Source: Actinomycetota bacterium
GTDB taxonomy: Bacteria > Actinomycetota > Actinomycetes > Nanopelagicales > Nanopelagicaceae
DNA length: 64,000 bases
Assembly: GCA_014377015.1 (NCBI GenBank)
Contig: JACMQL010000047.1
Span: 1 to 64,000 of the forward strand
Direction of reading: 5' to 3'
Shown: piece after piece, positions 22,357 to 31,846 of the stretch
Position numbering within the stretch: position 1 is the first letter of the stretch
Layout of the letters: every line of letters begins with the position of its first letter
Translations under genes and position numbers: made by a program
The notes under the pieces: generated by a model
Database searches by the model: none
Told to the model about the DNA's origin: nothing
Seen by the model: only the letters and a program-made list of their open reading frames with translations

Positions 22357-22432
22357 TCCCTGATAGCTCAATTGGCAGAGCAGCCGGCTGTTAACCGGCA
22401 GGTTCTTGGTTCGAGTCCAAGTCAGGGAGCCA
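22357..22432 (+). tRNA. tRNA-Asn (anticodon GTT), CCA encoded
   Basis: Acceptor TCCCTGA/TCAGGGA, anticodon arm GCCGG-CTGTTAA-CCGGC, T-arm GGTTCGAGTCC, 3' GCCA. Confidence 0.97.
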
Positions 22433-22463
22433 GATTCCCTTCCAAGCTTTAGGCTCCTTGCTT

Positions 22464-22469
22464 TAGGCT
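22464..22469 (+). promoter_or_regulatory. -10 box TAGGCT, leaderless promoter
   Basis: TAGGCT-AACCAC-ATG(22476); an additional upstream copy of GCTTTAGGCT lies 15 bp away (22446-22455). Confidence 0.55.
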
Positions 22470-22475
22470 AACCAC

Positions 22476-23372
22476 ATGCTTTATCTCAAAAATTATTTTC
22501 ACTCTGTCATCTCCTCGTGGAGGGTGCAATCTCCCTCTGTGAGGATCATTCGCCTCTGGCTGGGTGTCACTTGGATTTACGGAGGATGGGATAAAGCCAT
22601 TGACCCTGGTTTCCTGGCCAAAACGGGCGCGACCTCCATTGCGCGTCAATTAGAGGGCTACTCACAATCATCGCCTTTGGGCTTTCTTTTTCAACATTTG
22701 ATTGAACGCGCAAATTTGGTGGGCGTGATAGTAATGATCTCGGAATTCGCCATTGGCTTGGCAACGCTTTTCTGGGTCGCACCGACGCTATTCGCTTTTT
22801 CAGGTTTTGCGATGTCAATTGGCCTCTGGCTCTCCGCGACCTGGCACGTGCAGCCGTATTTTCTCGGAAGTGACACCGCCTATGCGATTTTGTGGCTTGC
22901 CTACCTACTTGCCGTAATCGGTGCGCGCAGAAAAATCGATATCTCATTGGATCGTCGCGGGACAATTCGGTTGGGATTAGTAGGTGCGTTTGCGGTCATG
23001 GCTAGCGCGGTAGGACGCGTACTTCAACAAAGTCCAAAGGGTGACGCTTCAGCTTTGAATGCAAATGCAACTGGAGCGCAAATTCTCGCATCCAGCAAAT
23101 TGGCGGTCGGTGCAAACCACGAGTTCACAACGACTTCCGGCGAGCCTGCAATACTTTTCCGAACTGCAGTTGGAGTTTTTGCATATTCTGAGATTTGCAC
23201 TCACCAAGGCTGCACCGTCTCATACTTGGAATCAGAGAGATCCTTACGGTGCCCGTGTCACGGAGCCAGTTTCGACCCATTCAACGGAGCCGCGGTGAAA
23301 GCCGGACCTGCCCTCAGCCCCCTCCCGAGCATCAAAGTTGTAGAAGAGTCGGGCTGGATTGTGTACGCCTAG
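22476..23372 (+). CDS. DoxX/TQO-like membrane domain fused to C-terminal Rieske [2Fe-2S] domain
   Basis: 298 aa; N-terminal IIRLWLGVTWIYGGWDKAIDPGF (DoxX-like) and C-terminal CTHQGCTVSYLESERSLRCPCHGASFD. Confidence 0.88.
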   Translation: MLYLKNYFHSVISSWRVQSPSVRIIRLWLGVTWIYGGWDKAIDPGFLAKTGATSIARQLEGYSQSSPLGFLFQHLIERANLVGVIVMISEFAIGLATLFWVAPTLFAFSGFAMSIGLWLSATWHVQPYFLGSDTAYAILWLAYLLAVIGARRKIDISLDRRGTIRLGLVGAFAVMASAVGRVLQQSPKGDASALNANATGAQILASSKLAVGANHEFTTTSGEPAILFRTAVGVFAYSEICTHQGCTVSYLESERSLRCPCHGASFDPFNGAAVKAGPALSPLPSIKVVEESGWIVYA

Positions 23373-23527
23373 GGAGTTCGCTTTCGCAGATGAGCCAGGA
23401 TTAAGAAACTCTGACAAAATGCTCAGCAAACGTAAGGTTTTCTAATAGGAAATTTCGTTACGGTTCCGGGCATGCGGTGTTGTGACGCTACTTCGCTAAC
23501 GGTGATTCAGAAAGGCTAGGTCTTACG

Positions 23528-24676
23528 GTGCAATCAAAAATGTCTTCAATTAGGTTTCGCATTGGGAAATCCACTGGAATGAAAATCATGGCTGGTTTTA
23601 TTCTTGGAGCGAGCGTGATCGGGGGAGTCGCAACAGCGGTGACTCCTGGAAGTACGACCGCTCGCGCTTGTGTCGATAACCGAACCAATGCCATGTATTA
23701 CTCAGAGGACGGAACCTGCGCAAAGAACCGCACATTGGTGGAGTTGAGCGAAGGCGGCATTAGCGTCAAGGCTGTCGCGGCTGCAGTAACTCCTAGCGTC
23801 GTATCAGTGTTGGTAACGACTGCTAATGGTGGAGGAAATGGATCTGGCTCTGTCATTAGGACTGGTGCCACGACTAGTTACATCTTGACGAACAACCACG
23901 TTGTAGAGGATGCCGTTAGCACCGGAACAATTAAAGTTGAATTCAGCAACGGTGATACCGTGCCCGCCACTATCGTCGGGCGTGATGCAATCTACGATCT
24001 CGCTGTCCTCAAAATTTCAAAAGGCAATCTGCCGGTTATAGCTTTTGGAGATTCTTCAAAACTCACCATTGGCGATCCTGTGGTTGCAATCGGATCTCCA
24101 CTTGGGCTAGCAAGTACCGTGACGAGTGGAATCGTCTCCGCCCTTAATCGCCCAGTGACAACTGGAAATGCCGGTTCTGAATCATTTATCAATGCAATTC
24201 AGACCGACGCTGCAATCAACCCAGGTAACTCTGGCGGTGCCCTCCTCGACTCGCAGGGCAAGATGGTTGGTGTGAACTCTGCGATCGCGACCTTGTCGTC
24301 GGGCGGGTCGAGCGGAAGTATCGGGCTCGGTTTCTCGATACCGATAAATGAAGCAAAACGAATCGCTACGGAGTTGATCGACAATGGCGTGTCAACTCGT
24401 CCAGTGTTGGGCGTCTATTTCGATACGAGTTACCTAGGCATAGGTGCCAAGGTTTCCCAGCTCAGCTTTGGAGAAGCGGCGGATAAGGCAGGCATGCCGG
24501 TCGGTTCGATAATTCGTTTTATCGACGGGGCGCGGATATCAGATTTCATTTCCTGCGTCGTGAAGATTCGTTCGTATGCGCCAGGCACAACTGTGTCGGT
24601 TTTGGTGGATCTTCCATCTGGATTACAAAAGACGTTTAGGGTCGTACTGGGTTCGGCGCAAACAATAAATTCCTGA
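23528..24676 (+). CDS. Secreted trypsin-like serine protease with PDZ domain (HtrA/DegP-like)
   Basis: 382 aa; NNHVV (His), DLAVLKI (Asp), TDAAINPGNSGGAL (Ser); C-terminal PDZ-like segment. Confidence 0.93.
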   Translation: MQSKMSSIRFRIGKSTGMKIMAGFILGASVIGGVATAVTPGSTTARACVDNRTNAMYYSEDGTCAKNRTLVELSEGGISVKAVAAAVTPSVVSVLVTTANGGGNGSGSVIRTGATTSYILTNNHVVEDAVSTGTIKVEFSNGDTVPATIVGRDAIYDLAVLKISKGNLPVIAFGDSSKLTIGDPVVAIGSPLGLASTVTSGIVSALNRPVTTGNAGSESFINAIQTDAAINPGNSGGALLDSQGKMVGVNSAIATLSSGGSSGSIGLGFSIPINEAKRIATELIDNGVSTRPVLGVYFDTSYLGIGAKVSQLSFGEAADKAGMPVGSIIRFIDGARISDFISCVVKIRSYAPGTTVSVLVDLPSGLQKTFRVVLGSAQTINS

Positions 24677-24737
24677 GTCAGTTAAATCGCGCCGAAAAAT
24701 GAACGAGAAATTGATAGTGGTCAGGCTAAGGTGAGAC

Positions 24738-24977
24738 ATGGCTCTTTTTAGACTCCATGTTTCCCTGCCCGATCGTCCAGGCTCGCTCGGAGCCGTCGCA
24801 TCGGCGATCGGATTTGCGGGTGGAGATATTCGTGGACTAGTTGTGATGAAGAGTGAAGACGGTCGTGGCTATGACGACATCACAGTTGCGATTCCGGGAT
24901 CGGATCCCACAGATCTCCTGACGATTCTTAAAGATATCGGTGGGGTTGAAGTTTTGCGCGTATTGCCAGTCGAATAA
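24738..24977 (+). CDS. ACT-domain protein
   Basis: 79 aa; LFRLHVSLPDRPGSLGAVASAIGFAGGDIRGLVVM. Confidence 0.85.
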   Translation: MALFRLHVSLPDRPGSLGAVASAIGFAGGDIRGLVVMKSEDGRGYDDITVAIPGSDPTDLLTILKDIGGVEVLRVLPVE

Positions 24978-26477
24978 TTATTCGATCCAGTCAAAAGATC
25001 GAGTGACGGCCTTCTTCCAAAGTCGAAAACCCTCTTCACGTTCTTGACTCGTTGAATTTGAGGTCCATGTTCGGGAAGGTTTCCACAACGCCTTTATTTC
25101 AGAGATATCCTTCCAATAACCAACCACCAATCCCGCCGCGTAAGCCGCCCCGAGCGCGGTAGTCTCGGCGATCATTGGACGCGTTATATCTAAACCCATG
25201 ATGTCAGCCTGCAATTGCATGCAGAACTCATTTGCACTTACCCCGCCATCGACCTTCATCATCGTCAGTGGAACTCCACTATCAGCCGACATTGCATCCA
25301 TGATCTCGCGAGTTTGATAACAGATCGCCTCAAGGGTGGCTCGCACGATGTGCGCTTTCGTTGTTGCCCTAGTCAGACCGACAATCACTCCTCGTGCATC
25401 GCTACGCCAATACGGAGCAAATAAGCCGGAGAAGGCTGGCACAAAATAGACACCGCCATTATCGGGTACCGAAGCTGCTAGCGCTTCAGTCTCGGCAGCA
25501 CTAGTAATGATTTGTAATTGGTCGCGCAGCCATTGGATGGCCGAACCTGTCACCGCAATGGAACCTTCGAGTGCATACTGGACGGGTTGACCTTTGAATT
25601 GGAATGCAACCGTTGTAAGTAGACCATTCGAAGATCGCACAATCTCACTGCCCGTATTTAGTAGCGCAAAGTTGCCAGTGCCATACGTGGTTTTTGATTC
25701 ACCACGATCGAAGCAAGTCTGACCAACGAGTGCGCCTTGTTGATCTCCCAAGATTGCCGATAGGGCAACCGCTGCCCCCAGCGGACCGGCTGGATCGGTG
25801 TAAGCATAAATTTCGGAGGATGAGCGAATTTCAGGTAGCAAATTCCTAGGCACTCCAAAAATGTCAAGCAATTGCTGATCCCAATCCAGAGTTTCAAGGT
25901 TCATCAGTGAAGTGCGGCTGGCATTTGTGACGTCAGTGAAATGAACACCGCCGTTTGCCCCGCCCGAGAGATTCCACAGCAACCAGGAATCAATCGTGCC
26001 AAGCAGGGCACTTCCATCTTCGATCTTTTCTTTCGCGCCCGAAGCGTGGGTCATCAGCCATTTCATTTTCGCGGCCGAAAAATACGGTGCGACCGTTAAA
26101 CCTGATTTACTTTTTATTACTTCCTTCTCTAGTTCAGTAAGAGTCGCAAGAAATTCCGCGGTTCGCGCGTCCTGCCAAACAATTGCGTTATGCAAAGGTG
26201 CACCCGTGAGTGAATCCCACATCACCGTCGTTTCGCGCTGATTAGTAATTCCAATGGCAGCAAGATCAGAACCAAGAATTTCGGAATTCTTGAGAGCGCC
26301 GATTATTACCTCTTTCGTTCGATGCCAGATTTCTTGCGCATCATGTTCGACCCATCCTGATTTTTCTAGAATCTGCCGATGCTCAAGTTGATGCTGTCCA
26401 ACTACATTGCCTTTGCAATCGAAAATCATGAATCGCGTACTGCTGGTACCTTGGTCTAAGCTCCCAACAAATTTCAT
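24978..26477 (-). CDS. glpK: Glycerol kinase
   Basis: MKFVGSLDQGTSSTRFMIFD...GWVEHDAQEIW...TNQRETTVMWD; SD ggagac before ATG 26477. Confidence 0.96.
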   Translation of the reverse strand: MKFVGSLDQGTSSTRFMIFDCKGNVVGQHQLEHRQILEKSGWVEHDAQEIWHRTKEVIIGALKNSEILGSDLAAIGITNQRETTVMWDSLTGAPLHNAIVWQDARTAEFLATLTELEKEVIKSKSGLTVAPYFSAAKMKWLMTHASGAKEKIEDGSALLGTIDSWLLWNLSGGANGGVHFTDVTNASRTSLMNLETLDWDQQLLDIFGVPRNLLPEIRSSSEIYAYTDPAGPLGAAVALSAILGDQQGALVGQTCFDRGESKTTYGTGNFALLNTGSEIVRSSNGLLTTVAFQFKGQPVQYALEGSIAVTGSAIQWLRDQLQIITSAAETEALAASVPDNGGVYFVPAFSGLFAPYWRSDARGVIVGLTRATTKAHIVRATLEAICYQTREIMDAMSADSGVPLTMMKVDGGVSANEFCMQLQADIMGLDITRPMIAETTALGAAYAAGLVVGYWKDISEIKALWKPSRTWTSNSTSQEREEGFRLWKKAVTRSFDWIE

Positions 26478-26539
26478 CAGGGTCTCCAATTCATGAATGC
26501 GTTACACTCCACTTTACTGGTATAGAAATCAGGTGACAC

Positions 26540-28192
26540 ATGTTCGACTCGCGATTGAACCCCAAACAACATCGCACCGCCGTGTCCGAGTTAGCCAGAC
26601 AAAGTTTTGATGTACTCGTCATAGGCGGCGGCGTTACAGGGGTTGGGGCAGCGCTGGATGCTGCCTCTCGTGGACTTCGAGTTGCCCTGGTTGAATCGGG
26701 AGATATTGCTTCGGGAACCTCTAGTCGTTCGAGCAAGTTGATTCATGGGGGTCTTCGTTATCTGGAGCAATACGATTTCAGGTTGGTACGAGAGGCTCTA
26801 CAAGAGCGCGAAGCAATGGTTACCACGCTAGCGCCGCACTTAGTCAAACCCGTGGCCTTTCTTTTCCCGTTGCAAGACAAGGTTAAGGATCGGACATATG
26901 TAGGCGCTGGCCTCACTCTTTACGATGTACTTCGCGGTTTCCAACGCACCTTGCCGTGGCATAAGCACCTAAGCCAGAAAGGGGTTGCGGAGGTTGCACC
27001 CTCTATCCGGCAGGATGTTGTTATAGGGGCGGTTAAGTATTTCGATGCGCAAGTTGACGATGCTCGACATACCATGATGATCGCTCGCACAGCGCTCAAA
27101 TATGGCGCAATCATTGCTACTGGAGTTAAGTGCGAAACTCTCATCAAAGATGGAAGCAAGGTGGTAGGCGCCAATGTACGTGATAGCGAGTCCGGAAATC
27201 TCATCAAGGTCTCGGCTGGCGTAACAGTAATGTGTGCAGGTATTTGGAGTGACGAATTGCATGAGCAATTTGGCTTGACGCCGGGTTACGAAGTGCGGAT
27301 GAGCAAGGGCGTTCATATTGTGTTGCCAGGTAGTGCTATTGCTTCCGAAGTAGGGATAGTTCTCAAGACCCCAGTCTCAGTTCTTTTCGTAATTCCTTGG
27401 GACGGCAAGTGGATATTGGGAACAACAGATACGGAGTACACGGGCGATCGAGCGCGACCACTTGCCACGCGCGAAGATGTTGATTACATCATTGATCAAG
27501 CCAATCGTATTTTAGCGCCGGAAATCCGAATTGAAGATGTGATCGGCGTGTACGCAGGGCTGCGACCGTTGGTATCAAGCAAGGCGGATACTTCCACCAC
27601 AAAGTTATCTCGAGAGCATACAGTTGACCGTCCGATGGCCGGCTTTGTGAGTGTGGCAGGTGGAAAATATACGACCTATCGAATTATGGCTGAAGATGTA
27701 ATCGATGTTGCCACACAGGATTTGCCAATCGAAGTAGGCAAGTCTATTACTGACAAATTGCCTCTCGTTGGTGCGGAAGGCTACAACGCGCTACTAAACC
27801 AGATTCCTATGATCTCCTCAGATACTGGAATTTCCGAAGCCTCACTTACGCACTTACTGAATAGATATGGATCTTTAATTTCGGAAATCCTCACTTTGAT
27901 TGAAAGGGATTCTTCGTTGGGTGAATTGCTTACTGAAGATCTTCCATATCTAAAAGCCGAGATTTTTTACGCGGCAAGCCATGAAGGCGCGCGCTGCGTG
28001 GAAGACGTGATTGCACGTCGAACTCGAATTTCCTTTGAATCACCTGATGCCGGAATCGGAGTTGCGGACGAGATTGCCTGCATCATCGCCCCAGTTCTTG
28101 GCTGGAGTAGCAGAGATAGAAAGCGGTCAGTGAAAGCTTACGAGCAATATGCAGAACGTGAGCTGGCCAGCAAGCAGGGCGTTAATTCCTGA
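26540..28192 (+). CDS. glpD: Glycerol-3-phosphate dehydrogenase, FAD-dependent
   Basis: 550 aa; DVLVIGGGVTGVGAALDAASRGLRVALVESGDIASGTSSRSSKLIHGGLRYLE. Confidence 0.95.
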   Translation: MFDSRLNPKQHRTAVSELARQSFDVLVIGGGVTGVGAALDAASRGLRVALVESGDIASGTSSRSSKLIHGGLRYLEQYDFRLVREALQEREAMVTTLAPHLVKPVAFLFPLQDKVKDRTYVGAGLTLYDVLRGFQRTLPWHKHLSQKGVAEVAPSIRQDVVIGAVKYFDAQVDDARHTMMIARTALKYGAIIATGVKCETLIKDGSKVVGANVRDSESGNLIKVSAGVTVMCAGIWSDELHEQFGLTPGYEVRMSKGVHIVLPGSAIASEVGIVLKTPVSVLFVIPWDGKWILGTTDTEYTGDRARPLATREDVDYIIDQANRILAPEIRIEDVIGVYAGLRPLVSSKADTSTTKLSREHTVDRPMAGFVSVAGGKYTTYRIMAEDVIDVATQDLPIEVGKSITDKLPLVGAEGYNALLNQIPMISSDTGISEASLTHLLNRYGSLISEILTLIERDSSLGELLTEDLPYLKAEIFYAASHEGARCVEDVIARRTRISFESPDAGIGVADEIACIIAPVLGWSSRDRKRSVKAYEQYAERELASKQGVNS

Positions 28193-29825
28193 TCTGATTC
28201 TTGCAAGGGTCAGTAGTCCCAGTACTTGATGGCTTAGGTGATGGGACAGACGTGGTCGTCGGTGTCGGTGTCGGAAAAGGTCCTTGCGCAATCGTGAGAG
28301 TAAGGGGAGCAATACTTTTGGCATGCGTTCCAGTGCCATCGGTGAAGGAGACTCTGCCGAGCCAGGTTCCGACAGGCATACCCTTTACAATTAATGAATA
28401 CCGTCCGCTTGATGAACGAGTGACGCTTTGGATGATGGGAAGATACACAGGATTTGATTTATCTGGCACGAATTTCACAGTACCCGTGACGACAGGCTCG
28501 CCAGTCGGTCGGGTAACTTGAATAGAGATCACAACTGGCTTATCGGTCGTACTCGCTTTTACATTAACGATCTGGGTTTGACTAGGTTCCTTAATAGGCA
28601 TCAAGTCAGCGACTTCTGGCTCCCAAGTTCCCTGCATGAGTTCTAAGAAGGCATTCGGCGTTCCACGAAACACATTGAGATCAAGTCGACCTCCAGGTAC
28701 ACCGTATTTCTTAGCTATTCCGCAAGAGGTGTACTGCCACATCATCCAGAGAGAAGAGCAATTTGCTGTCGTCCATGAATGCACATAACAGCCGGAATTC
28801 TTCTGACCTGGTTGTGCGAGTGGATCTGCCGGGTTGAGTGAATAATGAGCAATCCATAATGGATATTGGTTGAGCGCGGGGCTACGCATCATCGCGTTTT
28901 CAAGAAATTGTGAATACGAATATAAGATAGGGGTACGGCCAGTTTTCGCGGCGACATCGGCTAACCAGGTTTCGGCCCATAGGGTGACGAGCGCCTTTGA
29001 GGTGTATTTGGTGCAGGCACCGTTTGAAAATCGTACGCAGTTATTTTCTAAATCAAGTGCGTAGGAGAGATCTCTACTCGTGTAACCCCCGAGACTTGCT
29101 AATCGCCAGACAGCCTTCTGCGCCTGAGCCCGTGCATCAGTTTCAATCACGTTTGGATCTGTTGAATCTGGCAGTGTCGCGTAGTGATAAAAACCGGTGT
29201 AGATACCAGCCGCCTGCGCAGCATCGTGATCCATCGCAACATATTTGAGTGTGATTGCGTCCGAAGTGTCCCGTGTATCGGAAGCCTTAATCATCACGAA
29301 TCTCACGCCGGCTGCATACATCTTGTCGAAATCTATTGGAGCGTCACCAGGATGCTGCCAGCGACTAATGTCCGCCCCGTGAATTCGCCCTCCTGGCCCC
29401 GTCTCTTCTATAAGGGAAGTTGGGTCATACTCACTCATCTGCGGCCCCTGTTTTATGGAAATGGTGCGAAAAGGTGAGTACAAGCGTGTGCCACCGGCCA
29501 CGGTCGTGGCGCGATAGGTCGCAGTTGCATTTAATGCGGTTGCTACAGTTTCAATCTTCCAGGTCCCAGCGAGATTTGTTCTAGTTGAAAGAGATGTCTC
29601 TTGCCACTTCCCGGCGATCTGGACATTTATTTCAACTTTCAATGCGGACCTACGAGGTGTGATCTGTCCATACAGCGTTACGAGAGGTTCGCCCACACTA
29701 GGCGTCTGTTTGAGCGCCAAGGAAAGAGAATAGCTACCAGCATCCGCGCTCGAGGAGTTGAGTCCGAAGGCGATAAGAATTACTCCGAGAATAATCGCGA
29801 CATATCGTCGAGAAATTGCAATCAC
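28182..29825 (-). CDS. Secreted GH25 muramidase (lysozyme M1-like) with accessory beta domains
   Basis: 547 aa; signal peptide; GADISRWQHPGDAPIDFDKMYAAGVRFVMIKASD...GIYTGFYHYA; C-terminal Pro/Thr/Ser-rich tail; 11-bp convergent overlap with glpD. Confidence 0.88.
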   Translation of the reverse strand: MIAISRRYVAIILGVILIAFGLNSSSADAGSYSLSLALKQTPSVGEPLVTLYGQITPRRSALKVEINVQIAGKWQETSLSTRTNLAGTWKIETVATALNATATYRATTVAGGTRLYSPFRTISIKQGPQMSEYDPTSLIEETGPGGRIHGADISRWQHPGDAPIDFDKMYAAGVRFVMIKASDTRDTSDAITLKYVAMDHDAAQAAGIYTGFYHYATLPDSTDPNVIETDARAQAQKAVWRLASLGGYTSRDLSYALDLENNCVRFSNGACTKYTSKALVTLWAETWLADVAAKTGRTPILYSYSQFLENAMMRSPALNQYPLWIAHYSLNPADPLAQPGQKNSGCYVHSWTTANCSSLWMMWQYTSCGIAKKYGVPGGRLDLNVFRGTPNAFLELMQGTWEPEVADLMPIKEPSQTQIVNVKASTTDKPVVISIQVTRPTGEPVVTGTVKFVPDKSNPVYLPIIQSVTRSSSGRYSLIVKGMPVGTWLGRVSFTDGTGTHAKSIAPLTLTIAQGPFPTPTPTTTSVPSPKPSSTGTTDPCKNQIRN

Positions 29826-30079
29826 GAGCTTGAGATTTCTAATTCTAAGTTGCAGATTTCTTTTATGGACTCAATGAGCGCTATTCGATGATGATCGCGA
29901 ACCTGCGCGTAATCAAATCCGGTCGCAAATTTCGTGGCATCTGAAAAATCCAAAGTAAGTGTCAATCCGTCTAACTTGGCAAGACGGGCATCAAAAAAAA
30001 CAATCCACGCCATGCGATCGCGACGTTCAAGAGCGTCGAGTACATCGTTCCACCGAGAGCGCAAATCCGTGAGATCCAT
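29822..30079 (-). CDS. Small protein resembling the C-terminal segment of actinobacterial DnaX (pol III gamma/tau)
   Basis: 85 aa; LRSRWNDVLDALERRDRMAWIVFFDARLAKLDGLTLTLDFSDATKFATGF parallels the W..VL..xxxRxRxxWxLL..A.V....G.TLxLxF pattern at the end of actinobacterial DnaX. Confidence 0.55.
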   Translation of the reverse strand: MDLTDLRSRWNDVLDALERRDRMAWIVFFDARLAKLDGLTLTLDFSDATKFATGFDYAQVRDHHRIALIESIKEICNLELEISSS

Positions 30080-30117
30080 AGAGGGGAAGATACCTGACGA
30101 ACCTTAAGAACAAGCCA

Positions 30118-30795
30118 TCAGGAAGCGGACGAGCCCACCCATCGGTTGAACTCGTTAGTCATGAGGACGCGCATATTGCGTTTTCTGTCGCACTGAAACC
30201 CCATCGCCAAGGCAATTCTTGCCACAATCTGTTCGACCGCCTTCTCACTCACAAAACGTACTTTGGCAATTTCAGCGTTGCTCAATCCTTGCGAAAGAAA
30301 CCTGAGAGTCTCTACTTGGATATTTGTGAGGTCTTGGACTACTGACATGAAAGAGTTTTCAAGGAGTTGAGGGAAGCGATTGACCCAAAGAATCTTCTCG
30401 TTGTTGATGCGCGCAAGCGTTGAGTGAAGAATGGCATCGCATAGAACCTCAATGTCTCCGATGCGGCGCTTCATGACCATAAGTGCAGAAGGTGCGATTT
30501 CGCACTCCTGAATACCAAGAAGTCGCAGATCAGAACATGTGGAGGTATGCACTACTCCAATGGCTTGATTGCGGGCTCTCATACGGGTAGCAAAGGACAC
30601 TCCGTCGAAGTGATTAAAATCCACGTCCACAACAATTACTTCTGGATGTAGGGTGCGAAACAGACTCTCCGCCGCGACGAGACTTCGAGCGGTACCTACA
30701 ATATTTATTCCACGAAGATTGAGTACCTCAGAAAGTGTTATTAATTCGAAAGCGTCGTCATTGATAAGTAAAACTTTCTCATTCATGGTGGTCAT
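30118..30795 (-). CDS. Orphan response regulator with LuxR-type HTH
   Basis: 225 aa; receiver-like VLLINDDAFELITLSEVL...VIVVDVDFNHFDG; HTH LRFLSQGLSNAEIAKVRFVSEKAVEQIVARIALAMG. Confidence 0.82.
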   Translation of the reverse strand: MTTMNEKVLLINDDAFELITLSEVLNLRGINIVGTARSLVAAESLFRTLHPEVIVVDVDFNHFDGVSFATRMRARNQAIGVVHTSTCSDLRLLGIQECEIAPSALMVMKRRIGDIEVLCDAILHSTLARINNEKILWVNRFPQLLENSFMSVVQDLTNIQVETLRFLSQGLSNAEIAKVRFVSEKAVEQIVARIALAMGFQCDRKRNMRVLMTNEFNRWVGSSAS

Positions 30796-30927
30796 TCATG
30801 GTGTTTATGAGCCTATGGCGATTTATGCAATACGGTGGACAATCTCGGTTCAATCTGCGGGAATTGCCTTATTTAAGTGGAATTTTAGGGGTAGCCCCAG
30901 GAAGTGGCACCAACTGATATCAGACTT

Positions 30928-31788
30928 CTATGTGGCGAGCAGATCTCGAATTACGTTAGAAATTTCGGAAATGATGTCGGATGCGCAAATAGGTCCGCCG
31001 CCGCTAGCCCTGTCAGCTGCTTGTGCATGGAGTAATGCACCGGTGGCGGCAATACCAACAAGGCTGGAAGCCTCACTAAGAATCTTGTCTGATTGGGTTG
31101 CCATAAGCGCTCCGATAATTCCCGCTAAAACATCACCCGTTCCAGCGGTGGCCATCCAAGAAGTTGCCATCGGAAGTTCAATGCAATGGTCAGGTGCCGC
31201 AATAAATGTGACGGTTCCCTTGAGAAGTACGCATACTTTTAATTCATCAGCGGCACGACGACACCATTGACGAGGATCTTTCTTAATTTCCGCAGCGCTG
31301 ACTTTGACACCCGTGCTTTCAAAAAGTCGTGCCAACTCTCGGTAATGCGGCGTGATGAGTGTCGGACCGTGGAATCTTCCGACAAACTCCAGCGCACCTG
31401 CATCGAGAAGCACGGGAGTCCTCTGGTTGAGCGCGGTTTCGATTACCGCTTCCCGCGCACGATCTAGATTCTTAGGATCCACTCCTGAGCCAATAGCCCA
31501 CGCCTGAACTTGCCCCTCCATAATTACAACTTCCGGACAGGAATTAAGTACCAGCATTTGAGATTTTTCGGTACCGAAATATCTGATCATGCCAATCCCT
31601 GTTCGCAATGCCGCCTTAGAAGATAGGACGGCGGACCCGGGGTACTCGTCAGATCCCGCAACTAAGCCGAGAACTCCGCGCGAATATTTGTCATCTGAGT
31701 TGAGGGGGACGGGCAAGAAATTGCGCGCCTCTTGCGGGTTCCACACTTTCCAATCATTCATTTTGCACCCATCATGTTGCTCTCGCAT
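30928..31788 (-). CDS. nnrD: ADP/ATP-dependent NAD(P)H-hydrate dehydratase
   Basis: 286 aa; YSRGVLGLVAGSDEYPGSAVLSSKAALRTGIGMIRYF; MATSWMATAGTGDVLAGIIGALMA. Confidence 0.92.
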   Translation of the reverse strand: MREQHDGCKMNDWKVWNPQEARNFLPVPLNSDDKYSRGVLGLVAGSDEYPGSAVLSSKAALRTGIGMIRYFGTEKSQMLVLNSCPEVVIMEGQVQAWAIGSGVDPKNLDRAREAVIETALNQRTPVLLDAGALEFVGRFHGPTLITPHYRELARLFESTGVKVSAAEIKKDPRQWCRRAADELKVCVLLKGTVTFIAAPDHCIELPMATSWMATAGTGDVLAGIIGALMATQSDKILSEASSLVGIAATGALLHAQAADRASGGGPICASDIISEISNVIRDLLAT

Positions 31789-31846
31789 GAGTATATTTGC
31801 CTTCTGGCCGTTAGTGAATGGTTACCTAATTCGTAGGGAGAAGCTT

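Noticed and set aside
28201-28521. Val/Gly-rich 106-aa plus-strand ORF (VVGVGVGKG)
   Set aside because: Product of reading the antisense of the Pro/Thr-rich GH25 tail; not a real repeat protein.
30653-31270. 205-aa plus-strand ORF across regulator and nnrD
   Set aside because: Antisense to two well supported genes; no family resemblance.
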